Below are positions 57,548-64,000 of a DNA stretch of 64,000 bases, piece after piece. A program made the position numbers and the translations under genes. This DNA is from Amycolatopsis granulosa (GTDB taxonomy: Bacteria; Actinomycetota; Actinomycetes; Mycobacteriales; Pseudonocardiaceae). The stretch's first letter is position 1. Every line of letters starts with the position of its first letter. The DNA lies in assembly GCF_011758745.1 (NCBI RefSeq), contig NZ_JAANOV010000001.1, positions 4,650,001-4,714,000 on the forward strand. Reading direction: 5' to 3'. The notes beneath the pieces are model-generated. The model was not told where the DNA came from. It did not search any database and saw nothing but the letters and a program-made list of their open reading frames with translations.

Positions 57548-59520
57548 GCCGGGGCTCCCTTCACCAGGACCTCCGGTGCGGCGATCGGTTCGGCGGGGTG
57601 GTGGCAGGCGACCAGGTGGTGCATGCCGTCACCGGCCACCACCGGCGGCTCGACCCGGCAGTGCGCCCGCGCCGCGGGGCAGCGGTCGGAGAACCGGCAG
57701 CCCGGGGCGAACTCGGCGGGCGGCGGGACCACACCCTTGATCTGGGTGAGCCGGGCGTCGTTCTCCTCCAGCGACAGCACCGCGCTGAGCAGGCCGCGCG
57801 TGTAGTGGTGCCGCGGCGCGCCGACGATCTGCGCGGTCGTCCCGGCTTCGGCGACCTGCCCGCCGTACATGACCACCACGCGGTCGGCGACGTCGGACAC
57901 CAGGGCCAGGTCGTGCGACACCAGCACGAGCGCGAACCCGAGTTCCTCCTGCAGGCGCAGCAGCAGCGCGATGACCTGCGCCTGGACCGTCACGTCGAGC
58001 GCGGTGGTCGGCTCGTCGGCCACGATCAGCTTGGGACTGCGGGACAGCGCCATCGCGATCAGCACCCGCTGACGCTGCCCGCCGGACAGCTCGTGCGGAT
58101 ACGCCCGCAACGTCCGGTCCGGGTCGAGGTTCACGAGCTCGACGAGTTCGCGCGGGCTGCGCGTGCCGCCGCGCCGGGTGAACTGCTTGAGCTGCGCGTG
58201 GATCGTCATCGCCGGGTTCAGCGAGCTGAGCGCGTCCTGGTAGATCATCGCGATGTCGTGCCCGAGGTGGCGGCGCCGCGCGGACGGCTTCATCGTCAGC
58301 AGGTCGTGCCCGTCGAACATCAGCCGGCCGGACAGCTGCGCGGTCCGCGGTTGCAGGCCGACGACCGACAGCGCGGTCAGCGACTTGCCGCAGCCGGACT
58401 CGCCGATCAGGCCCAGCACCTCGCCCGGCCGCACGGTGAACGACACGTCGTCGACCACGTTGACGCCGTTGTGCCGCTCCGGGAACGAGATCGTCAGCCC
58501 CTCCACCGACAGCAGTGGTTCGCGGTCGGTCAGGGTGCGGGACCGGCGGGACAGCCGCTCGCCGACCTCACGCAGACCGCCGATCGGCAGCACCGGCGCG
58601 ACGTTCCCGGCCGCCTCCTCGGCGACGACCGCCTTGGCGACCTCCGCGGCACGGGCGGTGCGGGCCGACGGCGCGGCCCACGCGTCGGAAATCCCTTCCG
58701 ACAGCACGTTCAGCGCCAGCACGGTGATCAGGATCATCAGGCCGGGGAACAGGGTGGCCCACCAGCCGCCGGTCAGCACCATGTCCTTGCCGTCGGACAG
58801 CACCGAGCCCCAGGACGGGTCGGGCGGCTGGATGCCCGCGCCGATGAACGACAGCGACGCCTCGAACACGATGGCGTCGGCCACCATCACCGTGCAGTAC
58901 ACCAGGATCGGCGCGGCACAGTTCACCGCGACGTGCCGCACCAGGATGAAGAACCGCCGGGCGCCGATGATGTGCTCGGCCGCCACGTAGTCCTCGCCGT
59001 ACTGCGCGAGCACGTTGGCCCGGACCACCCGCGCCACCGGCGGCACGTTGACGAACGCGATCGCGAAGATCAGCACCTCGATGCCGCGGCCGAACACCGC
59101 CACGAACACCGCGGCGAGCGCGATGCCGGGGAAGGCCATCAGCACGTCCAGCACGCGCATGATCACCGCGTCGACCGCGCGCCCCGAGGTGGCGGCGAGC
59201 GCGCCGATCAGCGCGCCGGCGAGCAGCGCGAGCACGGCGGCCCCCAGGCCGATCGCGAGCGACCAGCGGGTGCCGTGCACCACGCGGGAGAGGATGTCGC
59301 GACCGGACTGGTCGGTGCCGAACCAGTGCGCGGCGTTCGGCCCGGTGACCTCGGTGCCCAGCGCGTACGGGTCCTTGACCAGCAGCGGCCCGACGAGGGC
59401 GACCAGCGCGAGCAGGACCAGCAGCACGACCGCGACCCAGGACGCGGTGCCGATCCGCCGGAAGCGGATACCCGGCCGGGACAGCCTTTTCGTGAGCCCG
59501 GGCCGGTACAGCTGCCGCAT
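57544..59520 (-). CDS. Fused ABC permease-ATPase (DppC-DppD type)
   Basis: A 658-aa two-domain protein. Residues 1-280 are a DppC-like permease (WFGTDQSGRDILSRVVHGTR; five to six helices; EAA-like loop GARRFFILVRHVAVNCAAP). After a linker (about 280-330) comes the ATPase: GLIGESGCGKSLTALSVVGL, HELSGGQRQRVLIAMALSRS, IVADEPTTALDVT and the C-terminal Cys motif (FAPGCRFSDRCPAARAHCRV). The start ATG 59520 overlaps the DppB stop (TGATG); GTG 59523 is an alternative. The same fused layout is known from the SiaG component of the C. glutamicum sialic-acid importer. Confidence 0.88.
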   Translation of the reverse strand: MRQLYRPGLTKRLSRPGIRFRRIGTASWVAVVLLVLLALVALVGPLLVKDPYALGTEVTGPNAAHWFGTDQSGRDILSRVVHGTRWSLAIGLGAAVLALLAGALIGALAATSGRAVDAVIMRVLDVLMAFPGIALAAVFVAVFGRGIEVLIFAIAFVNVPPVARVVRANVLAQYGEDYVAAEHIIGARRFFILVRHVAVNCAAPILVYCTVMVADAIVFEASLSFIGAGIQPPDPSWGSVLSDGKDMVLTGGWWATLFPGLMILITVLALNVLSEGISDAWAAPSARTARAAEVAKAVVAEEAAGNVAPVLPIGGLREVGERLSRRSRTLTDREPLLSVEGLTISFPERHNGVNVVDDVSFTVRPGEVLGLIGESGCGKSLTALSVVGLQPRTAQLSGRLMFDGHDLLTMKPSARRRHLGHDIAMIYQDALSSLNPAMTIHAQLKQFTRRGGTRSPRELVELVNLDPDRTLRAYPHELSGGQRQRVLIAMALSRSPKLIVADEPTTALDVTVQAQVIALLLRLQEELGFALVLVSHDLALVSDVADRVVVMYGGQVAEAGTTAQIVGAPRHHYTRGLLSAVLSLEENDARLTQIKGVVPPPAEFAPGCRFSDRCPAARAHCRVEPPVVAGDGMHHLVACHHPAEPIAAPEVLVKGAPA

Positions 59521-60479
59521 CACGACCGGCTCCGCAGGCGCGGGTTCACGATCAGGTACAGCACGTCGACGATCAGGTTGACCAGGACGAACCCGACGGC
59601 GATCGTGATCACGAAGCCCTGGACCTTCGCGGTGTCGCCGTCGGTGACGGCTCGGATCATGTTCTGTCCCATCCCGGGCAGCGCGAACATCGTCTCGATC
59701 ACGACGGCGCCGCCCAGCAGGTAGCCGACCCGCAGGCCGAGCACGGTGAGGGGGTTGATCAACGCGTTGCGGAGCACGTTCCGGCCGACGACCACCACCG
59801 GTGGCAACCCGCCGCCGCGCGCGGTGCGGACGTAGTCCTTGTCCAGTTCCTCCACCATCGAGGTGCGGATGATCCGGGTCAGCTGCGCGGCCACCGGCAG
59901 CGCCAGCGACACCGCCGGCAGGGTCAGCGAGTTCAGCCAGCCGCCGAACGAGTCGGCCGGGCTGACGTACCCGCTGGTGGGGAACAGTCCCTTGCCCACC
60001 GCGAGCCACTGCACGAGCAGCACCGCGATCCAGAACGCGGGCGCGGCGACGCCGGCCAGCGTGACGATCCGGATCAGCTGGTCCGGCCAGCGGTCGCGGA
60101 ACAGCGCCGACGTCACGCCGAGCACGAGGCCGGCGACGACCGCGATCAGCAGGCCCAGCAGGGTCAGCTGCACCGTCAGCGGCAGCGCGGTGGCGATGGT
60201 GTGTCCCACCGGTTCCCGGGTGATCACGCTCGTGCCGAAGTCACCTTGCACCAGGTGCCACACGAAGTGCACGTACCGCAGCGGCAGCGGGTCCAGCAGA
60301 CCGTTGTCCCGGCGGAACTGGTCGAGCTGCTCCTGGGTGGCGTTCGCCCCATCGAACGCGGCCAGCGCCGGGTCGACGGGGGAGAACTGCATGACCACGA
60401 ACACGAACAGGATCACGCCGAGCAGCAGCGGGATCAGGGCGAGGATGCGCGCGAGCAGCATCCGGAGGACGACGACCAT
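59520..60479 (-). CDS. ABC transporter permease (DppB type)
   Basis: A 319-aa permease with six helices. LLARILALIPLLLGVILFVF, then the periplasmic domain with DFGTSVITREPV, and the cytoplasmic EAA loop (DYVRTARGGGLPPVVVVGRN) and PGMGQNMIRAV. It pairs with the fused permease-ATPase. The start is 15 bp downstream of the binding-protein stop. Confidence 0.92.
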   Translation of the reverse strand: MVVVLRMLLARILALIPLLLGVILFVFVVMQFSPVDPALAAFDGANATQEQLDQFRRDNGLLDPLPLRYVHFVWHLVQGDFGTSVITREPVGHTIATALPLTVQLTLLGLLIAVVAGLVLGVTSALFRDRWPDQLIRIVTLAGVAAPAFWIAVLLVQWLAVGKGLFPTSGYVSPADSFGGWLNSLTLPAVSLALPVAAQLTRIIRTSMVEELDKDYVRTARGGGLPPVVVVGRNVLRNALINPLTVLGLRVGYLLGGAVVIETMFALPGMGQNMIRAVTDGDTAKVQGFVITIAVGFVLVNLIVDVLYLIVNPRLRSRS

Positions 60480-60494
60480 GGCGGCTCCCGCGGA

Positions 60495-62096
60495 TCAGGC
60501 CGGCTTGGCCTGGTTGAGGTAGATGCCCGGGTAACCCTGCGCGCGGACGCCGTTGATCTTCCGCGCGTCCCACGCGGTGCCGAGCTGGGTGAACACCACG
60601 GGGTAGATGACCGCGTGGTCGGAGATCATGTCGAGCAGCTGCTTGGTGAGCTGCCTGCGGCGGGTCTCGTCGGTTTCCGAGGCCGCCTGGTTCTGCAGTT
60701 GCAGCAGCGCCTGCGACTCCGGCCCGGTCCAGCGCGCGTAGGTGGTCATCAGCACCGAGGTGGTGTCGTAGTAGTAGCGCGTGAGCAGGTCCGGGTCGTT
60801 GCCGAACTGCAGCGGGTTGTTCGTGGTGGCGACCACTTCGAAGTCCTTGCCGCTGTCCAGTTTGGAGAACAGCGCCTTGGTGTCCTGCGAGTCGAGTGTG
60901 GTGGTCACGCCGATCGCGTCCCAGCCCTCCTTGATGACCTTGACGCAGTCGGCGACGAGCGAGGTGTTGGTGGTGGACAGCGTGACCGCGAGGTTGGTGA
61001 TGCCGGCCTGCTGCAGCAGTTCCTTGGCCTTGGCCGGGTTGTAGGTGAAGTCGTTGGCCGCGGGTTGCGAGGCAGGCAGCTTCGGGTTGATGAACGAGGT
61101 GGCGGCGGTGCCCGCGCCCTGCAGCCCGATCTGGATCATCTTCTGCTTGTCGATGGCGTAGTGCAGGGCCTGCCGCACGCGCTTGTCCGTGAACGGCGCG
61201 TGGGTGGTGTTGAACATCAGGAACAGGTTGTTGCCGCCGTCGGCGAACTCGACGGTGCGGCCGGCCTTGCGCAGCTGATCGGCGTTGGCCGGCGGGATGT
61301 TGTCGACGATCTGCGCCTCCGGGTTGCTGCCCGAGATGGCGGCCACGCGTGGTGCCGCGTCCACGATCGACTTCCACAGCATCGACTGGTAGGCGGCCGG
61401 GCGCGGGCCGTTGTAGTCGGCGAACTTCTCGAAGCGCGTGTAGGACAACGGGGCCTGCTCGACGACCTTGTACGGCCCGGAGCCGACGACCTTGCCCGCG
61501 GCGGCGTCGCTCCATTTGCCGTCGAAGACGTGCTTGGGGCAGATCTTCGCGGTCTGGATGCGCTGCAGCGCGTACGGGAAGGGGTGCTTGAGCACGAACT
61601 CCACGGAGTTCTCGCCGGTCTTGCGCACCTCGGCGAGCCAGTCCGCGAAGAAGCTGTGCACCAGCACCTTCTCCTTCGGGTCGAGCACGCGCGCGTAGGT
61701 GAACACGACGTCGTCGGCGGTCACCGGAGTTCCGTCGTGCCACTTCGCGCCGTCGCGCAGCTCGAACTTCAGGCTGGTCCCGGACAGGTCCGCGGGCAGG
61801 GCCTTGGCGAGCGCGGGGAACGGGTCGCGCGTGATCGGGTCGCCCTCGACGAGCGACTCGTAGCAGTGCAGGTTCGCGGCCATGGAGAACGCGGAGGCGG
61901 TCTGCAGCGGGTCCCAGGTCTGGTTGTTGCCGTAGCCGATGACCGCGGTGAGCGTGCCGGTCGAGTTGCCCGTGGAGTTGGTGGAGGAAGGTCCGCCACA
62001 GGCACCCAGGGTGACCGAGAAGGCCGCGGCCGTGCCGGCCAGCCCGGTGTACCGCAGGAAACTACGGCGGCTGAGCCCGGACAAGCTGTGCGACAT
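60495..62096 (-). CDS. ABC transporter substrate-binding lipoprotein (SBP_bac_5)
   Basis: A 533-aa precursor. N-terminal twin-arginine (R10-R11 in LSRRSFLRYTGLAG) and lipobox (LGAC, Cys33), so exported and lipid-anchored. The mature protein is a cluster-C/SBP_bac_5 protein (FELRDGAKWHDGTPVTADDV, YDTTSVLMTTYARWTGPESQ). First gene of the operon, read divergently from the GntR regulator. Expected ligand: sialic acid or sialylated/galactosylated oligosaccharide. Confidence 0.9.
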   Translation of the reverse strand: MSHSLSGLSRRSFLRYTGLAGTAAAFSVTLGACGGPSSTNSTGNSTGTLTAVIGYGNNQTWDPLQTASAFSMAANLHCYESLVEGDPITRDPFPALAKALPADLSGTSLKFELRDGAKWHDGTPVTADDVVFTYARVLDPKEKVLVHSFFADWLAEVRKTGENSVEFVLKHPFPYALQRIQTAKICPKHVFDGKWSDAAAGKVVGSGPYKVVEQAPLSYTRFEKFADYNGPRPAAYQSMLWKSIVDAAPRVAAISGSNPEAQIVDNIPPANADQLRKAGRTVEFADGGNNLFLMFNTTHAPFTDKRVRQALHYAIDKQKMIQIGLQGAGTAATSFINPKLPASQPAANDFTYNPAKAKELLQQAGITNLAVTLSTTNTSLVADCVKVIKEGWDAIGVTTTLDSQDTKALFSKLDSGKDFEVVATTNNPLQFGNDPDLLTRYYYDTTSVLMTTYARWTGPESQALLQLQNQAASETDETRRRQLTKQLLDMISDHAVIYPVVFTQLGTAWDARKINGVRAQGYPGIYLNQAKPA

Positions 62097-62146
62097 GACG
62101 TCTCCTGACTTGTGCTTCGTTGATCAAGCCTCAGCGGGGAAGTAGG

Positions 62147-62163
62147 ACGTAGGACGTCCTGCG
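62147..62163. promoter_or_regulatory. GntR-type operator, site A
   Basis: ACGTAGGACGTCCTGCG contains the perfect 10-bp palindrome AGGACGTCCT (62151-62160); a second GTAGGAC copy lies just before it (62142-62148). It is 51 bp upstream of the binding-protein start and 93 bp before the GntR start. Confidence 0.6.
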
Positions 62164-62208
62164 TTCGGGTGACTGTAAACAGCGGCGTGCCCGGTGGTCA
62201 AGGGTCTG

Positions 62209-62222
62209 ACGTAGGATGTCCG
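62209..62222. promoter_or_regulatory. GntR-type operator, site B
   Basis: ACGTAGGATGTCCG matches site A at 12 of 14 positions, 34 bp upstream of the GntR start GTG 62256. The pair suggests control of both divergent transcripts by the adjacent regulator. Confidence 0.55.
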
Positions 62223-62255
62223 GAAATTCGGCGGTCAGCAGGCGGGGAGTTGAAC

Positions 62256-62966
62256 GTGGCACGCCCTCAGCTCGGCGACGAAATCAGCAAACGGATCATC
62301 GATCTGATCATCGAGCGGGATCTTCCGCCCGGGTCGCCGATGCCCACGGAGCTGGACCTGATGGCCGACATCGGGGTGAGCCGCAACTCGATCCGCGAGG
62401 CGATCCGGGCGCTGCGGGCGCTCGGGATCGTCGAGGTCCGGCACGGGTACGGCACGTTCGTCGGCTCGGCCGGGTCCGAGGCGCTGCGCACCTGGCTGTT
62501 GTTCCGCACCCGGACACCCGGGGCCGGGACGACCGGCCGGCTGCGGGACCTGCTGGAGGTGCGGGAGATGCTGGAGACCGAGCTGACGCGGCGCGTGGCC
62601 CGGCGGCACCGGCCCGAGCTGATCGCCGACCTGGAGGAACGCGTGGCCCGGATGCGCCGGAAGGGCCCGGACAGCGCGACCGCCGACCGCGAGTTCCACG
62701 ACCTGATCTGCGCCGAGGCGGGGTTCGACCTGGCGCGCGAGCTGACGCGGTTGTTCTGGGACGTCTACCAGGCGGCGGAGACCGAGCTGGGCGGTCCGGC
62801 GGGATCGGCGGTGACCACGGCGAAGCGGCACCAGGCGATCGTCGATGCGCTGGTCTCGGCCGATCCGGACGCCGCGGAGGAAGCCGTGCACCGGCATTTC
62901 GACGAGGTCCGCAAGCGGGCGAAGGCCGGTGCGTACGGCGGGCTGGGCGCGGCGACGCCCTGCTGA
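62256..62966 (+). CDS. FadR/FCD-type GntR regulator of the sialic-acid locus
   Basis: A 236-aa regulator. GntR winged helix at 5-70 (ISKRIIDLIIERDLPPGSPM, PTELDLMADIGVSRNSIREA, LRALGIVEVRHGYGTFVGS), then the all-helical FCD domain with likely metal/ligand residues in DREFHDLICAEAG, AKRHQAIVDALVSADPDAAE and HRHFDEVRKRAK (three His-bearing helices, the FCD metal site). GTG 62256 follows GGGGAG. It is divergent from the ABC operon, as nanR is in C. glutamicum. Effector could be a sialic-acid catabolite. Confidence 0.88.
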   Translation: MARPQLGDEISKRIIDLIIERDLPPGSPMPTELDLMADIGVSRNSIREAIRALRALGIVEVRHGYGTFVGSAGSEALRTWLLFRTRTPGAGTTGRLRDLLEVREMLETELTRRVARRHRPELIADLEERVARMRRKGPDSATADREFHDLICAEAGFDLARELTRLFWDVYQAAETELGGPAGSAVTTAKRHQAIVDALVSADPDAAEEAVHRHFDEVRKRAKAGAYGGLGAATPC

Positions 62967-62970
62967 CGGT

Positions 62971-63001
62971 GCGTGCCCGGCCGTGCTGCCGCCGGGCACG
63001 C
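62971..63001. terminator. Bidirectional hairpin between GntR and esterase genes
   Basis: GCGTGCCCGGC and GCCGGGCACGC form a perfect 11-bp stem with a 9-nt loop, between the converging stops at 62966 and 63011. Confidence 0.75.
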
Positions 63002-63010
63002 GCCACCGGA

Positions 63011-63997
63011 TCACGCCAGGATCTTGGCGAGCCAGGCGGCCTGCTCGGCGACCTGCGCGCCCTGCCCGCCCTCGTGCTCGTTCCACTCCCAGACCCGGAT
63101 CTCCCCGGGACCGCCGTAGCGGTTGAAGGCCGCGAACACCGTGGACGGCGGGCACACCGGATCCCGCAGCGCCACGCTGAACAACGCCGGCGCCGACGCC
63201 CGCGGGGCCAGCACCGCAGCGTCGAAGTACCGCAACGTGGCGAACACCTCCGCCGACCGCCGGCGGTGCGCGGCCAGCCACGTCACCAGCTCCAGGTAGG
63301 GACCGTCGGACGCGATCTCCGCGCCGCGCCGGAAGTGGCACAGGAACGGCACATCCGGCATCGCCGCGGCGATGTCCGGCGCCAGCGCGGCCGCGGCGAG
63401 CGTGATGCCGCCGCCCTGGCTGCCGCCGGCCACCACGATCCGGTCCGCGTCCACGGCCGGGTGCGCCCGCGCCGCGGCCACCGCGCGCACCGCGTCCACG
63501 TACACCCGCCGGTAGAAGTACTGCGCCGGGTCCAGGATGCCCAGCGTCATGAACCCGGGCACGTGGGGCCCCGGCGGGCCGGGCATCGTGTCGGCGGTGG
63601 CGCCGGGCAGCGTTTTCCCGCCCTGACCACGCGTGTCCACCACGAGGTGGGCGTAGCCGAACGCCGACCAGGTGAGGACGTCGTGCGGCAGCCCGCGGCC
63701 CAGGTTGTACCCGAGGTACTGCACCACGCACGGCAGCTTCTCCGGCCGCTGCCGGGGCAGCACCAGCCACGCCGAGATCCGCTGGCCGTGCGCGCCGGTG
63801 AACGAGGTGTCGAACACCTCCACCGTGCGCAGCAGCGTCTCGTGCGGACGGAACACCGGGTCCAGGTCGAACGCCGCCGCCTCGGACAACGCGGCGGCCC
63901 AGAACGCGTCCAGGTCCGGCGGCTCCTCCAGTGCTGGGCGGTATTCCGACAACTCGGACAGGGGGAGATCGTAGGTGGTGGTCACCGTCATCCTCAC
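63011..63997 (-). CDS. Acetylxylan-esterase/cephalosporin-C-deacetylase-like hydrolase
   Basis: A 328-aa alpha/beta hydrolase of the AXE1 family. LPCVVQYLGYNLGRGLPHDV, RGQGG oxyanion region, nucleophile Ser in VAGGSQGGGITL (about residue 193), Asp in RDPVCPPST and His in EWNEHEGG. The family removes acetyl groups from xylan, oligosaccharides or cephalosporins. GTG 63997 is taken as start; ATG 63991 is possible. With the sialidase locus next to it, removal of O-acetyl groups from sialic acids or glycans is an attractive but unproven role. The upstream region is outside the window. Confidence 0.85.
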   Translation of the reverse strand: MRMTVTTTYDLPLSELSEYRPALEEPPDLDAFWAAALSEAAAFDLDPVFRPHETLLRTVEVFDTSFTGAHGQRISAWLVLPRQRPEKLPCVVQYLGYNLGRGLPHDVLTWSAFGYAHLVVDTRGQGGKTLPGATADTMPGPPGPHVPGFMTLGILDPAQYFYRRVYVDAVRAVAAARAHPAVDADRIVVAGGSQGGGITLAAAALAPDIAAAMPDVPFLCHFRRGAEIASDGPYLELVTWLAAHRRRSAEVFATLRYFDAAVLAPRASAPALFSVALRDPVCPPSTVFAAFNRYGGPGEIRVWEWNEHEGGQGAQVAEQAAWLAKILA

Positions 63998-64000
63998 TTT

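Noticed and set aside
1..64000. CRISPR array or complete insertion sequence
   Set aside because: The only short regular repeats are spacer-free tandem units at 2816-3025, and no complete transposase with inverted ends was seen.

Overview
The window is high-GC DNA with actinobacterial gene structure: GTG/TTG starts, leaderless genes, ATGA/GTGA overlaps, an F420-type (Ddn-like) protein, an orphan MCE protein and a SigK/RskA pair next to an MPT83-like fasciclin lipoprotein. Protein style and short-repeat intergenic DNA fit Pseudonocardiaceae, most likely Amycolatopsis or a relative; this is inference. No rRNA, complete insertion sequence, prophage or CRISPR array was seen.

0-26 kb is mainly single genes and short operons: the start of an iron-regulated siderophore ABC ATPase, a GH172 (DUF2961) protein, a ferredoxin-reductase-like flavoprotein, two short tandem-repeat blocks (2.8-3.0 kb), an HTH-TM-NBR1-Ig protein, two small secreted Cys proteins, a Bcr/CflA exporter, a MerR regulator fused to a DnaN-like sliding clamp, an anchored HNH nuclease, a lactate-monooxygenase-like enzyme, HrpA, a family-A DNA polymerase lacking the 5' nuclease, an acyl-CoA ligase, several regulators, dihydrolipoamide dehydrogenase, and a SoxR-box-controlled MDR/SDR pair. 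tRNA-Arg(TCT) follows at 26.1 kb.

26.3-30.1 kb is a compact SigK module: rskA-sigK on the minus strand and, divergently, a membrane molybdopterin oxidoreductase and a fasciclin lipoprotein. All three transcription units carry the same promoter form, CCAAT[C/A]-N16-NCGAA[T/G], close to the mycobacterial SigK consensus.

30-36 kb is accessory: an 815-aa helical-repeat protein resembling a STAND ATPase without its NTPase domain, an ArsR operon with its operator on the start codon, and an AT-richer island with two orphan small proteins and a broken SMI1/KNR4 (SUKH) immunity gene. 36-43.5 kb holds a flavoprotein/membrane-protein operon, two MFS exporters with clear operators (CsoR-like and tandem TetR-like), a HAD pseudogene, a small secreted protein and an ArsR/FMN-binding pair.

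43.5-64 kb is carbohydrate metabolism. A minus operon (6-phosphogluconate dehydrogenase, 6-phospho-3-hexuloisomerase-like SIS protein, TIM-barrel protein, AroE-like dehydrogenase, epoxide hydrolase) faces a plus operon (MocR regulator, ROK kinase, GH13 glucosidase). Next comes a seven-gene minus operon (dipeptide-family ABC binding protein, permease, fused permease-ATPase, ATPase, N-acetylneuraminate-lyase-like aldolase, GH42 beta-galactosidase, secreted GH33 sialidase) with a divergent FadR/FCD-type GntR regulator, and finally an acetylxylan-esterase-like gene. The ABC/aldolase/sialidase/GntR set resembles the sialic-acid locus of Corynebacterium glutamicum, here with a beta-galactosidase added.
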